From positions 372,001 through 436,000 of the forward strand of contig NZ_JALIEA010000017.1 in assembly GCF_022869005.1 (NCBI RefSeq): a stretch of 64,000 bases of DNA, written 5' to 3'. Each line of letters opens with the position of its first letter. The first letter of the stretch is position 1. This DNA is from Corynebacterium kalidii (GTDB taxonomy: Bacteria > Actinomycetota > Actinomycetes > Mycobacteriales > Mycobacteriaceae). Positions 33,001-40,705 of this stretch are shown here, piece by piece. A program made the position numbers and the translations under genes. The notes under the pieces are model-generated. The model made no database searches. It worked only from the letters and a program-made list of their open reading frames with translations, and had not been told where the DNA came from.

Positions 33001-33408
33001 GAGCTGGTCGTCACCAGCCAGTTCGGGTCGACCTCCATGCTGCAGCGCAAGCTGCGGATCGGTTTCGCCAAGGCCGGCCGGCTCATGGACCTCATGGAGA
33101 CCCACGGTGTCGTCGGCCCGTCGGAGGGGTCGAAGGCGCGGGACGTACTGGTCAAGCCGGAGGAGCTGGACACCGTCATCTGGATGCTCAAGGGTGCCGA
33201 CCCCGCGGAGGCACCCAAGGAGCTGCAGGGCGACCCGGTCCCGGAGTACGACGACTACGGCGACGGCGGCTACGAGGACGCCGCGGACGCCGGCCCGGTC
33301 GGCTACTCCGGCCAGGACAATGACGCCACCGGGGAGATCCCGGTCGTCGACGACGGTCAGACGAGGGTGGTCCGGGCGGACTCCTCGCACACGACGGGTG
33401 CGTTCTAG
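30016..33408 (+). CDS. ftsK: DNA translocase FtsK
   Basis: Septum-bound double-stranded DNA pump for chromosome segregation. 1130 residues. After a basic Ser/Thr/Arg-rich cytosolic start, four membrane segments span roughly residues 165-310 (for example [13 protein letters not shown] and [15 protein letters not shown]). A long acidic/Ala/Pro linker (310-570) leads to the motor, with Walker [12 protein letters not shown] near residue 724 and Walker [14 protein letters not shown]. The C-terminal gamma domain ([20 protein letters not shown]) reads DNA polarity. ATG 30016 is 7 nt after TAAACT, so the message is probably leaderless. Confidence 0.96.
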   Translation: MSTTSRTRTSPGTTSRRSTGRSTRPSAGSSTKSAAATARTRRAPSYDTTDFERTGGAFGAVGSSVGSMVGGMSRGLGGLVRKLSVKVPDAPHADEPAADHDTPDELPTTVLDRANARKKKSRGQSKGADADVDQPGTPEDGDPTTEHEDTGQDGRVRVGGHSDGPALGALALALIVAGTSWFGVGGAVGGGIDFLLTYVIGAAALLVPVLLVGAAWVLMVGVETTQRSRVRLGIGVGIIVLAVLGIIHILAGQPGTVENRAAAGGIVGQFVGTPMAVGFSEYVAVPLLVMVIVYGGLQLTGMTVKQLVGALAGWLGYRARGHRGGDADYAGDAGYDEYDEYDDYASVDRELEDAVRHDRAPQATSRSRRGGAASARETGRRPVPGTARPSRAASPMDNYPLDPGADDEATLVFRGSGATVSAADAVDHPDEVDDADGLDAPTLDGSATPAPRAASAPVPARRARPAVDKDTSIDDDLFASPGAEAAAGPAVQPTQRIRPTQAPQGGQQAEAARDGDGETTAADEREEMRRRILARSGPAVTPVAAAATAEATPGSEGGDAGDHDGPDSAVTSAEYLLPSTELLVPGEAAKTHSAANDRMIEAITEVFEEFKIDAQVTGFSRGPTVTRYEIELGPGVKVSKITNLQSNLAYAAATDNVRLLTPIPGKSAVGIEVPNIDREMVRLGDVLTAPNVSGDADPMLIGLGKDIEGTFVAHSIQKMPHLLVAGSTGSGKSAFVNSLLVSLLTRATPEDVRLILIDPKMVELTPYEGIPHLVTPIITQPKKAAAALTWLVEEMEQRYMDMKSTRVRHIKDFNRKVKSGEITTPAGSEREYRPYPYIVCVVDELADLMMTAPKEIEDAIVRITQKARAAGIHLVLATQRPSVDVVTGLIKTNVPSRLAFATSSLTDSRVILDQGGAEKLIGMGDGLFIPQGAGKPLRMQGAFVTDEEVQAVVDAAKDQAEPEYTDGVTEDKAAESKKDIDPDIGNDLEDLLQAVELVVTSQFGSTSMLQRKLRIGFAKAGRLMDLMETHGVVGPSEGSKARDVLVKPEELDTVIWMLKGADPAEAPKELQGDPVPEYDDYGDGGYEDAADAGPVGYSGQDNDATGEIPVVDDGQTRVVRADSSHTTGAF

Positions 33409-33431
33409 CTGGTTTCTGGTAGAGTGCTGTC

Positions 33432-33570
33432 CTGTCAGGAGGGGAGTACCCCGCCCACGGCACTGATCGTCAACACGGTGACCGCCTTCGGTCCCCCGGT
33501 CGTGCCGGCCATCTGGAGTTGACTCCGGTGGTGGGGGAGACCTCCGGTCAACCAAGCCGACCGGAGGTCT
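33432..33570 (+). ncRNA. yybP-ykoY (Mn2+) riboswitch upstream of terC
   Basis: The 170-nt gap between ftsK and the TerC gene has the landmarks of this riboswitch class: AGGGGAGTA near the 5' end (33440-33448), a CGTCAACACGG segment (33468-33478), a GC-rich middle stem, GTTGACTCCGG, and the closing GGGGGAGACC (33533-33542). A TAGAGT promoter (33420-33425) places transcription start near 33432. The family senses Mn2+ and commonly precedes TerC/Alx-type Mn exporters, which matches the downstream gene. Confidence 0.88.
33538..33570 (+). promoter_or_regulatory. Expression-platform hairpin hiding the terC ribosome site
   Basis: A perfect 12-bp stem (33538-33549 with 33559-33570, 9-nt loop). Its 5' strand overlaps the 3' strand of the riboswitch aptamer, and its 3' strand contains GGAGG (33563-33567), the only ribosome site for the ATG at 33579. 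It is followed by TTTACC, too short for a strong terminator, so control of translation is more likely than termination. Confidence 0.75.
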
Positions 33571-33578
33571 TTACCGTC

Positions 33579-34742
33579 ATGGAAGTGAACACTCTCACCT
33601 GGGTCATCACGATCGCGGTGATCGCAGGATTCTTCATCTTCGATTTCTACGCCCACGTGCGTACCCCCCATTCCCCCTCCATCAAGGAATCCGCCTGGTG
33701 GAGCCTCTTCTACGTCGCGCTCGCCTGTGCTTTCGGCGTGTTCCTCTGGTTCACCTGGGGTGAACCGGGTGACCCCCACGGCCACGGCGTCGAGTTCTTC
33801 ACCGGCTACGTGACGGAGAAGGCACTGAGCGTGGACAACCTGTTCATCTTCGCGCTGATCATGGGCACGTTCAAGGTGCCCCGTCAGTACCAGCAGAAGG
33901 TGCTGTTGATCGGTATCGCCCTGGCGCTGATCTTCCGCGGTGTCTTCATCGCCTTCGGTGCGGCCGCCATCGAGGCCTGGTCGGACGTGTTCTACCTCTT
34001 CGGCATCTGGCTGCTGTGGACCGCCTACACGGTGATCCGCGACGAGGTGTCGGACGAGCCCGCCCGTGACCCCAGTGACATGAAGCTGATCAAGGTCCTG
34101 AACAAGGCCGTGCCCGTCTCCGACGACTACAGCGGCGACCGGCTGCTGGTGCGTCGCCTCGGCAAGCTGACCGTCACCCCGCTGCTCGTCTGCCTCGTCG
34201 CCATCGGCATGACCGACCTGATGTTCGCCCTGGACTCGATCCCCGCCATCTACGGCATCACCCAGGAGCCGTACATCGTCTTCACCACCAACGCCTTCGC
34301 CCTGCTGGGCCTGCGGCAGATGTACTTCCTGCTCGACGGTCTGCTCGACCGTCTGGTCTACCTGCCCTACGGCCTGGGCATCATCCTGGCGTTCATCGGC
34401 GTCAAGCTCGTCCTGCACGCCCTGCACGAGAACGGCCTGCCCTTCATCAACGGCGGCGAGCCGGTGCACGACGCACCGGAGGTCCAGACGGTCGTCTCCC
34501 TGCTCGTGATCGTCGGTGTGCTGACGGTGACCGTGCTCGCCAGCCTCTGGAAGTCGAAGCGGGACGGCGGCAAGAACGACGCCGACGCCGACTCTGGTGC
34601 CGCTGACGCCGGTGCTGCGGATGCTGCAGCTGCTCCGGCCACTGCGGACAGCGTGGGCGCCGACCGCGCCGGTGACGGTGCCGCAGGCACCACCGGAGTG
34701 GCCGAGGCGTCCGACACCAGCGGTGACCCGGACCGCAACTGA
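33579..34742 (+). CDS. TerC family membrane protein, probable Mn2+ exporter
   Basis: Integral membrane protein of the TerC/Alx family, 387 residues, about eight or nine membrane segments. Diagnostic parts are FFTGYVTEKALSVDNLFIFA (acidic membrane motif near residue 75) and TDLMFALDSIPAIYGITQEP in the second half, which supply the conserved acidic metal-binding residues. The C-terminal 60 residues are a disordered Ala/Asp/Gly tail. The preceding Mn2+ riboswitch supports manganese export rather than tellurite resistance. ATG 33579 is chosen over an in-frame ATG at 33519 because the latter lies inside the riboswitch. Confidence 0.9.
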   Translation: MEVNTLTWVITIAVIAGFFIFDFYAHVRTPHSPSIKESAWWSLFYVALACAFGVFLWFTWGEPGDPHGHGVEFFTGYVTEKALSVDNLFIFALIMGTFKVPRQYQQKVLLIGIALALIFRGVFIAFGAAAIEAWSDVFYLFGIWLLWTAYTVIRDEVSDEPARDPSDMKLIKVLNKAVPVSDDYSGDRLLVRRLGKLTVTPLLVCLVAIGMTDLMFALDSIPAIYGITQEPYIVFTTNAFALLGLRQMYFLLDGLLDRLVYLPYGLGIILAFIGVKLVLHALHENGLPFINGGEPVHDAPEVQTVVSLLVIVGVLTVTVLASLWKSKRDGGKNDADADSGAADAGAADAAAAPATADSVGADRAGDGAAGTTGVAEASDTSGDPDRN

Positions 34743-34796
34743 CACAGGCGGCCGTCGGTGCACCATCTCCTACGGCTGCTGGGTAGGATGTGAAGC

Positions 34797-35450
34797 GTGC
34801 AAGAGACGCAGAACACTGACGGCAGGGACGACCACGGCAGTCACGGTGTAGCCACCGGTGCCGGAAGGTCCCAGTTCGGTCGTGCCGTCCACCGGTACAA
34901 CCTGCCGAACGTCCTGACCACCGTCCGGATCGTCCTGATCCCGGTCTTCGTGTGGTTGTTGCTCGCCGCCGGCCCGTTGGCGGGGGACAGGGAGCTCGAC
35001 AGCGGGTTGCGTTGGTGGGCCCTCCTGGCCTTCTGTGTGCTGATGGCGACCGACCAGCTGGACGGGTTCCTGGCCCGCCGCTACGAGGTCATCACCGACT
35101 ACGGGAAACTCGCCGACCCGATCGCCGACAAGGCGCTGATGATCTCGGCGCTGGTCTCCCTGAACCTCCTGGGCGACCTCTGGTGGTGGGTGACCGTCGT
35201 CATCGTCGTGCGGGAGCTCGGGATCACCGTGTGGCGGATGGTCCTGGCACGGAAGGGCAAGGTCGTGCCCGCCTCCAAGGGGGGCAAGCTCAAGACGGTG
35301 CTGCAGACCCTGGCGGTCGCCATGGTGATCGCCCCGCTGCCCGGGTGGACGAACTGGCTGACGTACCCGCTGGTCGGGCTCGCTGTCCTGGTGACCGTGG
35401 TGACCGGCGTGCAGTACCTCCTCGACTCCCGGAACCGCCCCGATGCCTGA
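34797..35450 (+). CDS. pgsA: CDP-alcohol phosphatidyltransferase, PgsA type
   Basis: Membrane enzyme, most likely making phosphatidylglycerol-phosphate from CDP-diacylglycerol and glycerol-3-phosphate. 217 residues. The CDP-OH-P motif is intact: DQLDGFLARR followed by G, D and D in GKLADPIAD (residues about 83-108). It starts with NLPNVLTTVRIVLIPVFVWL after a polar 30-residue cytosolic lead. GTG 34797 is 7 nt after TAGGAT (34784-34789), so the message is probably leaderless. It overlaps cinA by 8 nt, forming a pgsA-cinA unit. Confidence 0.92.
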   Translation: MQETQNTDGRDDHGSHGVATGAGRSQFGRAVHRYNLPNVLTTVRIVLIPVFVWLLLAAGPLAGDRELDSGLRWWALLAFCVLMATDQLDGFLARRYEVITDYGKLADPIADKALMISALVSLNLLGDLWWWVTVVIVVRELGITVWRMVLARKGKVVPASKGGKLKTVLQTLAVAMVIAPLPGWTNWLTYPLVGLAVLVTVVTGVQYLLDSRNRPDA

Positions 35451-36036
35451 GGCCACCGGCCCGTCCCTGTCGGGGATCCTCGCCCGTCGCCTCGTGTCGT
35501 CGGGCGCGTCTGCCAGGGTCACGGTGGCCACCGCCGAATCATTGACCGCCGGCGAGATCGCTGCGACGATCGCCGCGGTCCCCGGAGCCTCCGCTGTCCT
35601 GCGGGGCGGACTCGTCGTCTACGCGACCGACCTCAAGGAGACGCTCGCCGGCGTCGACGGCGCGCTCCTGGCCACGAGAGGTCCCGTCGACCCTGATGTC
35701 GCCCGGGGCCTGGCCAAGGGTGCGGCCACCCGCTGCGGTGCCGACATCGGACTGGGGGTCACCGGGGTCGCGGGCCCCGACAGTCAGGACGGTCATCCGG
35801 TGGGGGAGGTCTACATCGCCGTCTGGTCGCCGCCGCGCCAGGGGGAGGACGCGATCGACCATGTGGTGTCTCTCGACGACGTCGAGGTCTCCGGTAGGGT
35901 CGGCGACTCCTCGGGGACGGTGTCCGATCGACGGGCACTGATCCGCTCGGCGACGACCGCGCGCGCCCTGTCCCTGGCGGTCGACGCCGTCGACGCCCTG
36001 GACGCCCTCACCGCGGTGGACGAGGACGGCCACTGA
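35443..36036 (+). CDS. cinA: CinA C-terminal domain protein (nicotinamide-nucleotide amidase)
   Basis: Single-domain PncC/CinA-C protein, 197 residues, deamidating NMN to nicotinate mononucleotide in the pyridine nucleotide salvage cycle. It carries ATAESLTAGEIAATIAAVPG, RGGLVVYATDLKETL and GLGVTGVAGPDSQDGHPVGE. It is longer than the usual 160 residues because of an insertion near residues 140-165 (DVEVSGRVGDSSGTVSDR). It overlaps pgsA and precedes clgR, as in other corynebacteria. Confidence 0.92.
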   Translation: MPEATGPSLSGILARRLVSSGASARVTVATAESLTAGEIAATIAAVPGASAVLRGGLVVYATDLKETLAGVDGALLATRGPVDPDVARGLAKGAATRCGADIGLGVTGVAGPDSQDGHPVGEVYIAVWSPPRQGEDAIDHVVSLDDVEVSGRVGDSSGTVSDRRALIRSATTARALSLAVDAVDALDALTAVDEDGH

Positions 36037-36112
36037 CGCCGTGCCATGTCCCCGGGGTGCCGGCCCGGGACAGGGGAATGCGGGTGCCGGTGACGGCGAC
36101 GTCGACGGTGGT

Positions 36113-36118
36113 CTAGAC
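36113..36118 (+). promoter_or_regulatory. clgR promoter (-10 TAGACT)
   Basis: TAGACT 44 nt before the clgR ATG, in the 125-nt cinA-clgR gap. The transcript would carry a short leader with a GGAG ribosome site. Confidence 0.5.
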
Positions 36119-36161
36119 TTGACCGGGAACAAAAAGGGATCCCCAACCGTTGGAGACGGTG

Positions 36162-36539
36162 ATGGCAAAGAACACTTCGGTACTCGAGAAAGAACGGCCG
36201 GACGTCGATCTGGCGGGCGTCGACACGGTCCCGACCCCACTCGCCGAACCTCTCCTGCGCGAGGCACTGGGGGCGACACTGCGCGGATTCCGGGAGGATT
36301 CCCACCGGACACTCCGCGAGCTGGCTGTCGCCGCCAACGTCAGCCCGGGCTACCTCTCGGAACTCGAGCGTGGCCGTAAAGAGGTGTCCTCGGAGCTGCT
36401 GGCCAGCGTCTGCATGGCACTGGGCATCCGGGTGTCCCAGGTGATCATCGAGGCCGCGGCGATGATGGCGTTCGACGCGGCTGCCGCCGAACTGACTGCG
36501 GCAACACCGGTCGAACCGGTGTCCGTGGCCTCCCACTGA
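36162..36539 (+). CDS. clgR: Transcriptional regulator ClgR
   Basis: XRE-type activator of the Clp protease and chaperone genes; in Actinobacteria it also drives pspA-type envelope defence. 125 residues with a helix-turn-helix at about 40-75 (LRELAVAANVSPGYLSELER) and a short C-terminal tail ending in SVASH. ClgR proteins often carry hydrophobic C-termini recognised by Clp, making them unstable. The ATG at 36162 has GGAG 6 nt away; a TTG at 36150 overlaps that site and is rejected. It is followed by pspA. Confidence 0.92.
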   Translation: MAKNTSVLEKERPDVDLAGVDTVPTPLAEPLLREALGATLRGFREDSHRTLRELAVAANVSPGYLSELERGRKEVSSELLASVCMALGIRVSQVIIEAAAMMAFDAAAAELTAATPVEPVSVASH

Positions 36540-36545
36540 TATACT
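36540..36545 (+). promoter_or_regulatory. pspA promoter (consensus -10 TATACT)
   Basis: TATACT begins directly after the clgR stop, 61 nt before the pspA ATG. A GGAGA ribosome site lies near 36591. It allows pspA transcription apart from clgR, possibly activated by ClgR itself. Confidence 0.5.
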
Positions 36546-36605
36546 TTCCAGGTTCACAACAACCCTGCGACCGCCCCGCCCCGTCCGAAGGAGACGTTCA
36601 GACTC

Positions 36606-37454
36606 ATGGCAAACCCGTTCTCAAAGGCCTGGAAGTACCTCATGGCCCTGTTCGACTCGAAGATCGAGGAGAACGCGGACCCCAAGGTGCAGATCGAGCA
36701 GGCCATCCGTGAGGCGCAGAACCAGCACCGGCAGCTGTCGCAGCAGGCGGCCGCGGTCATCGGTAACCAGCGGCAGCTCGAGATGAAGCTCAACCGCCAG
36801 CTGGCGGAGATCGAGAAGCTGCAGGCGAACACGAAGCAGGCGCTCACACTCTCCGACAAGGCGCGTGCCGAGGGCGACAACCAGAAGGCGGTCGAGTACG
36901 AGAACGCCGCGGAGGCGTTCGCCGCACAGCTGGTCACCGCGGAGCAGTCCGTGGAGGACATGAAGCAGCTGCACGACCAGTCCCTGCAGCAGGCGGACCA
37001 GGCGAAGAAGGCCGTGGAGCGCAACTCCATGCAGCTGCAGCAGAAGGTGGCCGAGCGCACCAAGCTGCTGAGTCAGCTCGAGCAGGCGAAGATGCAGGAG
37101 AAGGTCGCGGAGTCGCTGCAGTCGATGGACCGTGCCGCCAGTGCGGATTCCCCGAACCTCGACCAGGTGCGGGAGAAGATCGAGCGCCGTTACTCCAACG
37201 CACTGGGGCAGGCCGAGCTCGCGGAGAACTCCGTCCAGGGTCGTATGGCTGAAGTCGAGCAGGCCGGCGTGCGCATGGCCGGTCATTCCCGCCTGGAGCA
37301 GCTCCGTGCCGAGATGAGCGGTGCCGACAACGGCCAGAACGCCGTGGCCGGCGGCGCCGGCGCGCAGCACGCCATCAACCAGGCACAGCCCCAGGCCCAG
37401 GCGGTCAACAACGACGCGGTCGCACAGAAGATGCGGGAGCTCCGCGGCGAGTAG
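36606..37454 (+). CDS. pspA: PspA/IM30 family envelope-stress protein
   Basis: Peripheral inner-membrane coiled-coil protein of 282 residues that forms scaffolds to protect membrane integrity. It opens [20 protein letters not shown] (amphipathic helix) and continues with long Gln/Glu/Lys-rich coiled coil ([20 protein letters not shown]) to about residue 210. The C-terminal tail is Ala/Gly/Gln-rich ([18 protein letters not shown]). The clgR-pspA pairing matches the mycobacterial stress operon. It is followed after 58 nt by a gene for a probable membrane-stress protein. Confidence 0.93.
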   Translation: MANPFSKAWKYLMALFDSKIEENADPKVQIEQAIREAQNQHRQLSQQAAAVIGNQRQLEMKLNRQLAEIEKLQANTKQALTLSDKARAEGDNQKAVEYENAAEAFAAQLVTAEQSVEDMKQLHDQSLQQADQAKKAVERNSMQLQQKVAERTKLLSQLEQAKMQEKVAESLQSMDRAASADSPNLDQVREKIERRYSNALGQAELAENSVQGRMAEVEQAGVRMAGHSRLEQLRAEMSGADNGQNAVAGGAGAQHAINQAQPQAQAVNNDAVAQKMRELRGE

Positions 37455-37512
37455 CGGCTCCGCCTGCTGTCGGGGACTGGGACAGCGGGCCGGGTGGGGT
37501 AGTGTTCGTCAC

Positions 37513-38343
37513 ATGGCGACACAGCGTGACCGTATATCCGGAACGGACGGGGAGCGGTCCCTGCGCGCCACAACAGCAGACAGGGAGCGTGTCCTGGCGG
37601 AGCTGTCCGATGCGACAGCCCGCGGGCAGATCGACCTGGGGGAGTTCGATGAACGGTCCGCGGTGGCCTGGAGCACGCCGTCGCGTGCAGGCCTCGCCGA
37701 TCTGGTGGCCGATATCGTCGTCGACCCGATGGCGGTCGTTCTCGGAGACATGCCCGGTGTGGCTCTGCCGCAGCCGGACCGACGGTCCACGGGCCTGACA
37801 CCGGTCCATGGGGCGACGCCGGGCGTCGGGGCGGTGGACGCCCGCACCACCGGTAGACCGGGTTCCGCCTGGACCGTCGCGGTGATGTCGGACGCCGGGA
37901 AAAAGGGGGAATGGGCCTGCAGCCGCTCACACCGGGTGGCGGCGGTCATGGGTGGAGCCCTCGTCGACCTCCGTGACGCCGTCTTCGAGGCGCCGGAGAC
38001 GGTGATCACCGTGACCGCGGTGATGGGCGGGGTCCAGGTGCTCGTGCCGGAGGACGTGCGCGTCGTCGAGCACGGTCTTGGACTGATGGGCGGTTTCACC
38101 AGTGCGCGCGCGACGTCGGTGACACGGAGTTCACGTGACCTGCCGGGGGATGCCCCGTGGTCCGGGTGCGCGGTGTCGCCGTCATGGGTGGTGTGGAAGT
38201 CAGGCGTGTGCCTCGCCGTAGGAGGGAGATCACGGGCTCCTGAGACGGCACGGCCGCGTGTGCCGTCGCCCCGGGGATTCAGTCTGCCGCGCCGCGGGCC
38301 CGCAGGGCGTCGGCGATTCCCCGGGCACGCAGTATCGACCTGA
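37513..38343 (+). CDS. DUF1707 / LiaF-like domain protein, frameshifted at 3' end
   Basis: The N-terminus (RVLAELSDATARGQIDLGEF) is a DUF1707 domain. The second half has repeated beta units with MGG turns (AAVMGGALVDLRDAVF, TAVMGGVQVLVPEDVRV), as in LiaF/cell-wall-stress sensors. After residue 213 the frame switches to nonsense (WSGCAVSPSWVVW). Restoring one C in CCCC at 38153-38156 gives VVRVRGVAVMGGVEVRR and a stop at 38243, the expected family ending. As read, it runs to 38343 over bioN. ATG 37513 is 7 nt after TAGTGT, so the message is probably leaderless. Position after pspA suggests an envelope-stress role. Confidence 0.8.
   Translation: MATQRDRISGTDGERSLRATTADRERVLAELSDATARGQIDLGEFDERSAVAWSTPSRAGLADLVADIVVDPMAVVLGDMPGVALPQPDRRSTGLTPVHGATPGVGAVDARTTGRPGSAWTVAVMSDAGKKGEWACSRSHRVAAVMGGALVDLRDAVFEAPETVITVTAVMGGVQVLVPEDVRVVEHGLGLMGGFTSARATSVTRSSRDLPGDAPWSGCAVSPSWVVWKSGVCLAVGGRSRAPETARPRVPSPRGFSLPRRGPAGRRRFPGHAVST
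38244..38267. terminator. Hairpin between the DUF1707 gene and bioN
   Basis: A 7-8-bp stem (38244-38250 with 38261-38267) between the corrected stop of the DUF1707 gene and the bioN stop. It could act in both directions and would be read through in the uncorrected frame. Confidence 0.45.
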
Positions 38344-38908
38344 CGATCACCGGTACCCCGAACGCGGTCAGGGACAGTCCGACGGAGGGGTTTCCGCGGG
38401 CACGCCGTGCGTCCAGGACGTCGTTGACCGCCTGGACCTGCAGGGGGATCAGCCGGATCGCCAGCGTCAGCGCGAGGCTGACCTGGTCGACCGGGACCCC
38501 CAGGCGGGCGGTGGGCGTCAGCAGCCGGTCGAAGGTGTCCATCAGCTCGGAGACACGGGTGGTGAGGGTGAGGGTGAGGGCAGCGCTGACGGCGGCGAAC
38601 AGGACGAGCACCATGGTGACCGCCTGGTGTCCGTCCGTCCTCCACCAGAGCATGAGCCCGAGGAACACGAGAAGCGGCAGGGCGCCGTTCAGCTGCCGGG
38701 CCATGAGCCGGGGCGGGATGCGCCCGACGAGTACGGCCAGGGCGACGAGTCCGACGGAGATGACGCCGCCGACCCAGGTGGCGACCGTGACCGCGGAGAC
38801 CACGAGGAAGACGCCGAGCACGGCCAGCTTGACCCCGGGGGTGGTGCGGTGCAGTGGGGAGTCGCCGGGGAAGTAGACCCCGAGGGGGACACGGGACGGG
38901 CTGATCAT
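38279..38908 (-). CDS. bioN: ECF biotin transporter transmembrane component BioN (EcfT)
   Basis: Membrane coupling subunit of the biotin ECF transporter, 209 residues, about five hydrophobic segments. It has the EcfT/CbiQ arrangement ending in ARRARGNPSV and a final RARGIADALRARGAAD; the two Ala-Arg-X motifs contact the ATPase. ATG 38908 overlaps the bioM stop (ATGA). It is the last gene of bioY-bioM-bioN, the order known from C. glutamicum. Confidence 0.92.
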   Translation of the reverse strand: MISPSRVPLGVYFPGDSPLHRTTPGVKLAVLGVFLVVSAVTVATWVGGVISVGLVALAVLVGRIPPRLMARQLNGALPLLVFLGLMLWWRTDGHQAVTMVLVLFAAVSAALTLTLTTRVSELMDTFDRLLTPTARLGVPVDQVSLALTLAIRLIPLQVQAVNDVLDARRARGNPSVGLSLTAFGVPVIVRSILRARGIADALRARGAAD

Positions 38909-39597
38909 GGTGCCGTCGCCTCCTCCATCCGGCGGACATAGGTGGCGATGACCTGGTCCGGACGGCCGTCGTCCACGATGCGGCCCCGGTCCACGCAGAG
39001 CGTGCGGTCGGCGTCGGCGGCGAGTTCGAGGTCGTGGGTCACGGTGATGACCTGTTGGGAGAGCCCGTCCAGGGTCTTCCGGAGCTTGTTGCGGTTGACC
39101 AGGTCGAGCAGGCACGACGGTTCGTCGGCGACGATGACCTCGGGGGAGAGGGCCGTGATGGAGGCCAGCGCCAGCATCTGCTTCTCTCCGCCGGAGAGGT
39201 GGTGGGGCGACTGTTCGTCCTTGCCCTGCAGCCCCACCGCCGCCAGGGCACCGGCGACACGGTCCTTGACCTCGGCACGGGTGAGCCCGGTTCCGCGCAG
39301 GGAGAACGCGACATCCTCGGCGACGGTGGGCATGATGATCTGGTTGTCGGGGTCGGAGAAGAGGAACCCGACTGCGCCGCGTACCTTGCGGCCCCGTCGG
39401 CCGACCGGCACACCGCCGACCGTCACGGTGCCGGAGCTCGCCGGGGTCAGTCCGTTGATCATCCGGATCAGCGTGGATTTCCCGGAGCCGTTCGCGCCAA
39501 TGACGCTGACCCGTTGTTCGGTGAGGTCCAGGGTGACCGGGTGCAGGATCGTCCGGCCGTCGACGGTGACGGTCGCGTCGCGGTAGTTGACGGTCAC
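38905..39597 (-). CDS. bioM: ECF biotin transporter ATPase BioM
   Basis: ABC-type ATPase driving biotin uptake, 230 residues. Walker A is IGANGSGKST near residue 35, the signature is HLSGGEKQM, and Walker B is VIVADEPSCLLD followed by a switch His in VTHD. In place of the usual T/S-L-D it has CLLD, a tolerated variation. GTG 39597 overlaps the bioY stop (GTGA), so all three genes are translationally chained. Confidence 0.93.
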   Translation of the reverse strand: MTVNYRDATVTVDGRTILHPVTLDLTEQRVSVIGANGSGKSTLIRMINGLTPASSGTVTVGGVPVGRRGRKVRGAVGFLFSDPDNQIIMPTVAEDVAFSLRGTGLTRAEVKDRVAGALAAVGLQGKDEQSPHHLSGGEKQMLALASITALSPEVIVADEPSCLLDLVNRNKLRKTLDGLSQQVITVTHDLELAADADRTLCVDRGRIVDDGRPDQVIATYVRRMEEATAP

Positions 39598-40211
39598 TGG
39601 ACCGCCCCCGCGTGCCGCCGGGACGGCACCAGGTCGGGGACGGCGCGCAGGACGGCTGCGGCGATCAGCGCGGCGACGACGACCTTGACGACGTCGCCGG
39701 GGATGAAGGGCGCGTTCGACGCCAGGGCACCGGCGAAGTCCATGCCGGTGCGGAACACCAGCCCGATGCTGCCGCAGAGATACTGGACGCACACACCGAG
39801 GAGTCCGGCGACGACGAAGACCACGGTCCGGGCGAGGTGCTGCCGTGGCGCGACGCTGGCGACCAACCCGATGACGAGGGCGGACACGACGTACCCCACG
39901 ACGTAGCCGACCGTCGGGCCCGCGACGGCGGCGAGTGCGGGCTTCCATCCCGCCATGTTCGGGACACCGACGAAGCCGACGGCGATGAACAGGGCGACGG
40001 CGATGGTGCCGCGTCTCCAGCCCAGGATCATCGCCGTCAGGGCGACGCCCATGTTCTGCAGGACGACGGGGACCCCGAGGGACCCGACAGGGACGGTGAC
40101 GCCGCCGAGGACGATGATCAGGGCGGCGAAGGTCGCCATAAGCGCGATGTCGGTGGCCGTGATCCGGCGTGCGGCGACGTCGGTCCGTCGCCGGGTCGGT
40201 GAGTTCATCAT
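39594..40211 (-). CDS. bioY: Biotin transporter substrate-binding component BioY
   Basis: Membrane biotin-binding S-component, 205 residues and six hydrophobic segments. Recognisable stretches are LMATFAALIIVLGGVTVPVG, VGSLGVPVVLQNMGVALTAM and GPTVGYVVGYVVSALVIG. ATG 40211 is 7 nt after TAGAGT (40219-40224, complement), so the message is probably leaderless. A 17-bp palindrome lies just upstream of the -10. It diverges from the DUF3046-recA block. Confidence 0.94.
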   Translation of the reverse strand: MMNSPTRRRTDVAARRITATDIALMATFAALIIVLGGVTVPVGSLGVPVVLQNMGVALTAMILGWRRGTIAVALFIAVGFVGVPNMAGWKPALAAVAGPTVGYVVGYVVSALVIGLVASVAPRQHLARTVVFVVAGLLGVCVQYLCGSIGLVFRTGMDFAGALASNAPFIPGDVVKVVVAALIAAAVLRAVPDLVPSRRHAGAVQ

Positions 40212-40232
40212 GTGAAGAACTCTAGTCCGAGA

Positions 40233-40249
40233 CTTGTACGCCGTTCAAG
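40233..40249. promoter_or_regulatory. Putative BioQ operator at the bioY promoter
   Basis: A 17-bp palindrome CTTGTACGCCGTTCAAG with one mismatched pair. Read on the bioY strand it contains TGAACGGCGTACA, close to the corynebacterial BioQ consensus TGAAC-N3-GTTAC. It covers about -22 to -38 relative to the predicted start at 40211, the right place to block polymerase. Confidence 0.7.
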
Positions 40250-40286
40250 ATCGGTGGGTGACGGTGCGTCTGTTAGCGTGGTGGGC

Positions 40287-40493
40287 ATGCGACGCACGGA
40301 GTTCGACCGACTGGTCCACGGGGAATTCGGCGACTCCTTCGGGAGCTGGATCGCCGGGAGCCATGTCCTGGCGGCACTCGGGGCGACGCCGGGGGAGCTC
40401 ATCGAACAGGGGCATGACCTCCGCGGGGTCTGGTTGGCGCTGTGCGACGACTTCGACGTCCCTCCGGAACGTCGTCTCGGCGAGGACATCTGA
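40287..40493 (+). CDS. DUF3046 family small protein
   Basis: 68-residue actinobacterial protein habitually found just upstream of recA-recX. The whole sequence matches the family pattern: RRTEFDRLVHGEFGDSFGSW opening, LAALGATPGELIEQG in the middle and GVWLALCDDFDVP near the end. Its function is not known. ATG 40287 is 7 nt after TAGCGT (40274-40279), so the message is probably leaderless. Confidence 0.88.
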   Translation: MRRTEFDRLVHGEFGDSFGSWIAGSHVLAALGATPGELIEQGHDLRGVWLALCDDFDVPPERRLGEDI

Positions 40494-40530
40494 GGGGTCT
40501 GCCGGCCCTGTCGGGGTGTGTCACCTGTTT

Positions 40531-40553
40531 TCGAACACAGGTTCGTGTATTGT
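40531..40553 (+). promoter_or_regulatory. SOS box and promoter of recA
   Basis: TCGAACACAGGTTCGT (40531-40546) matches the actinobacterial LexA palindrome TCGAAC-N4-GTTCGA in 11 of 12 positions. The -10 hexamer TATTGT follows at 40548-40553, so LexA would cover the promoter. Confidence 0.85.
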
Positions 40554-40559
40554 CTGGTG

Positions 40560-40705
40560 TGTCCACTCGGCACGGTAGAAATAGTCTGCGATGCCGACAG
40601 CCTCCCGGGGAACCTCCGGGAGCCCGGGAGAGTCTCTCTGTTTCGGAGAGGCCCACGGGCGCTGCCGACAGGCAGTGTCGAGAACGAGAACGGAAATGAG
40701 GGCAC
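40560..40705 (+). other. Structured 146-nt recA leader
   Basis: The untranslated leader holds several stems: 40602-40608 can pair with 40616-40622, or 40602-40609 with 40623-40630 (8 bp, mutually exclusive). Others are 40634-40638/40646-40650 and 40662-40666/40671-40675. The ATG follows a GAAATGAGGGCAC stretch. Confidence 0.4.

Noticed and set aside
36150..36161. TTG start for clgR at 36150
   Set aside because: It overlaps the GGAG ribosome site that serves the ATG at 36162.
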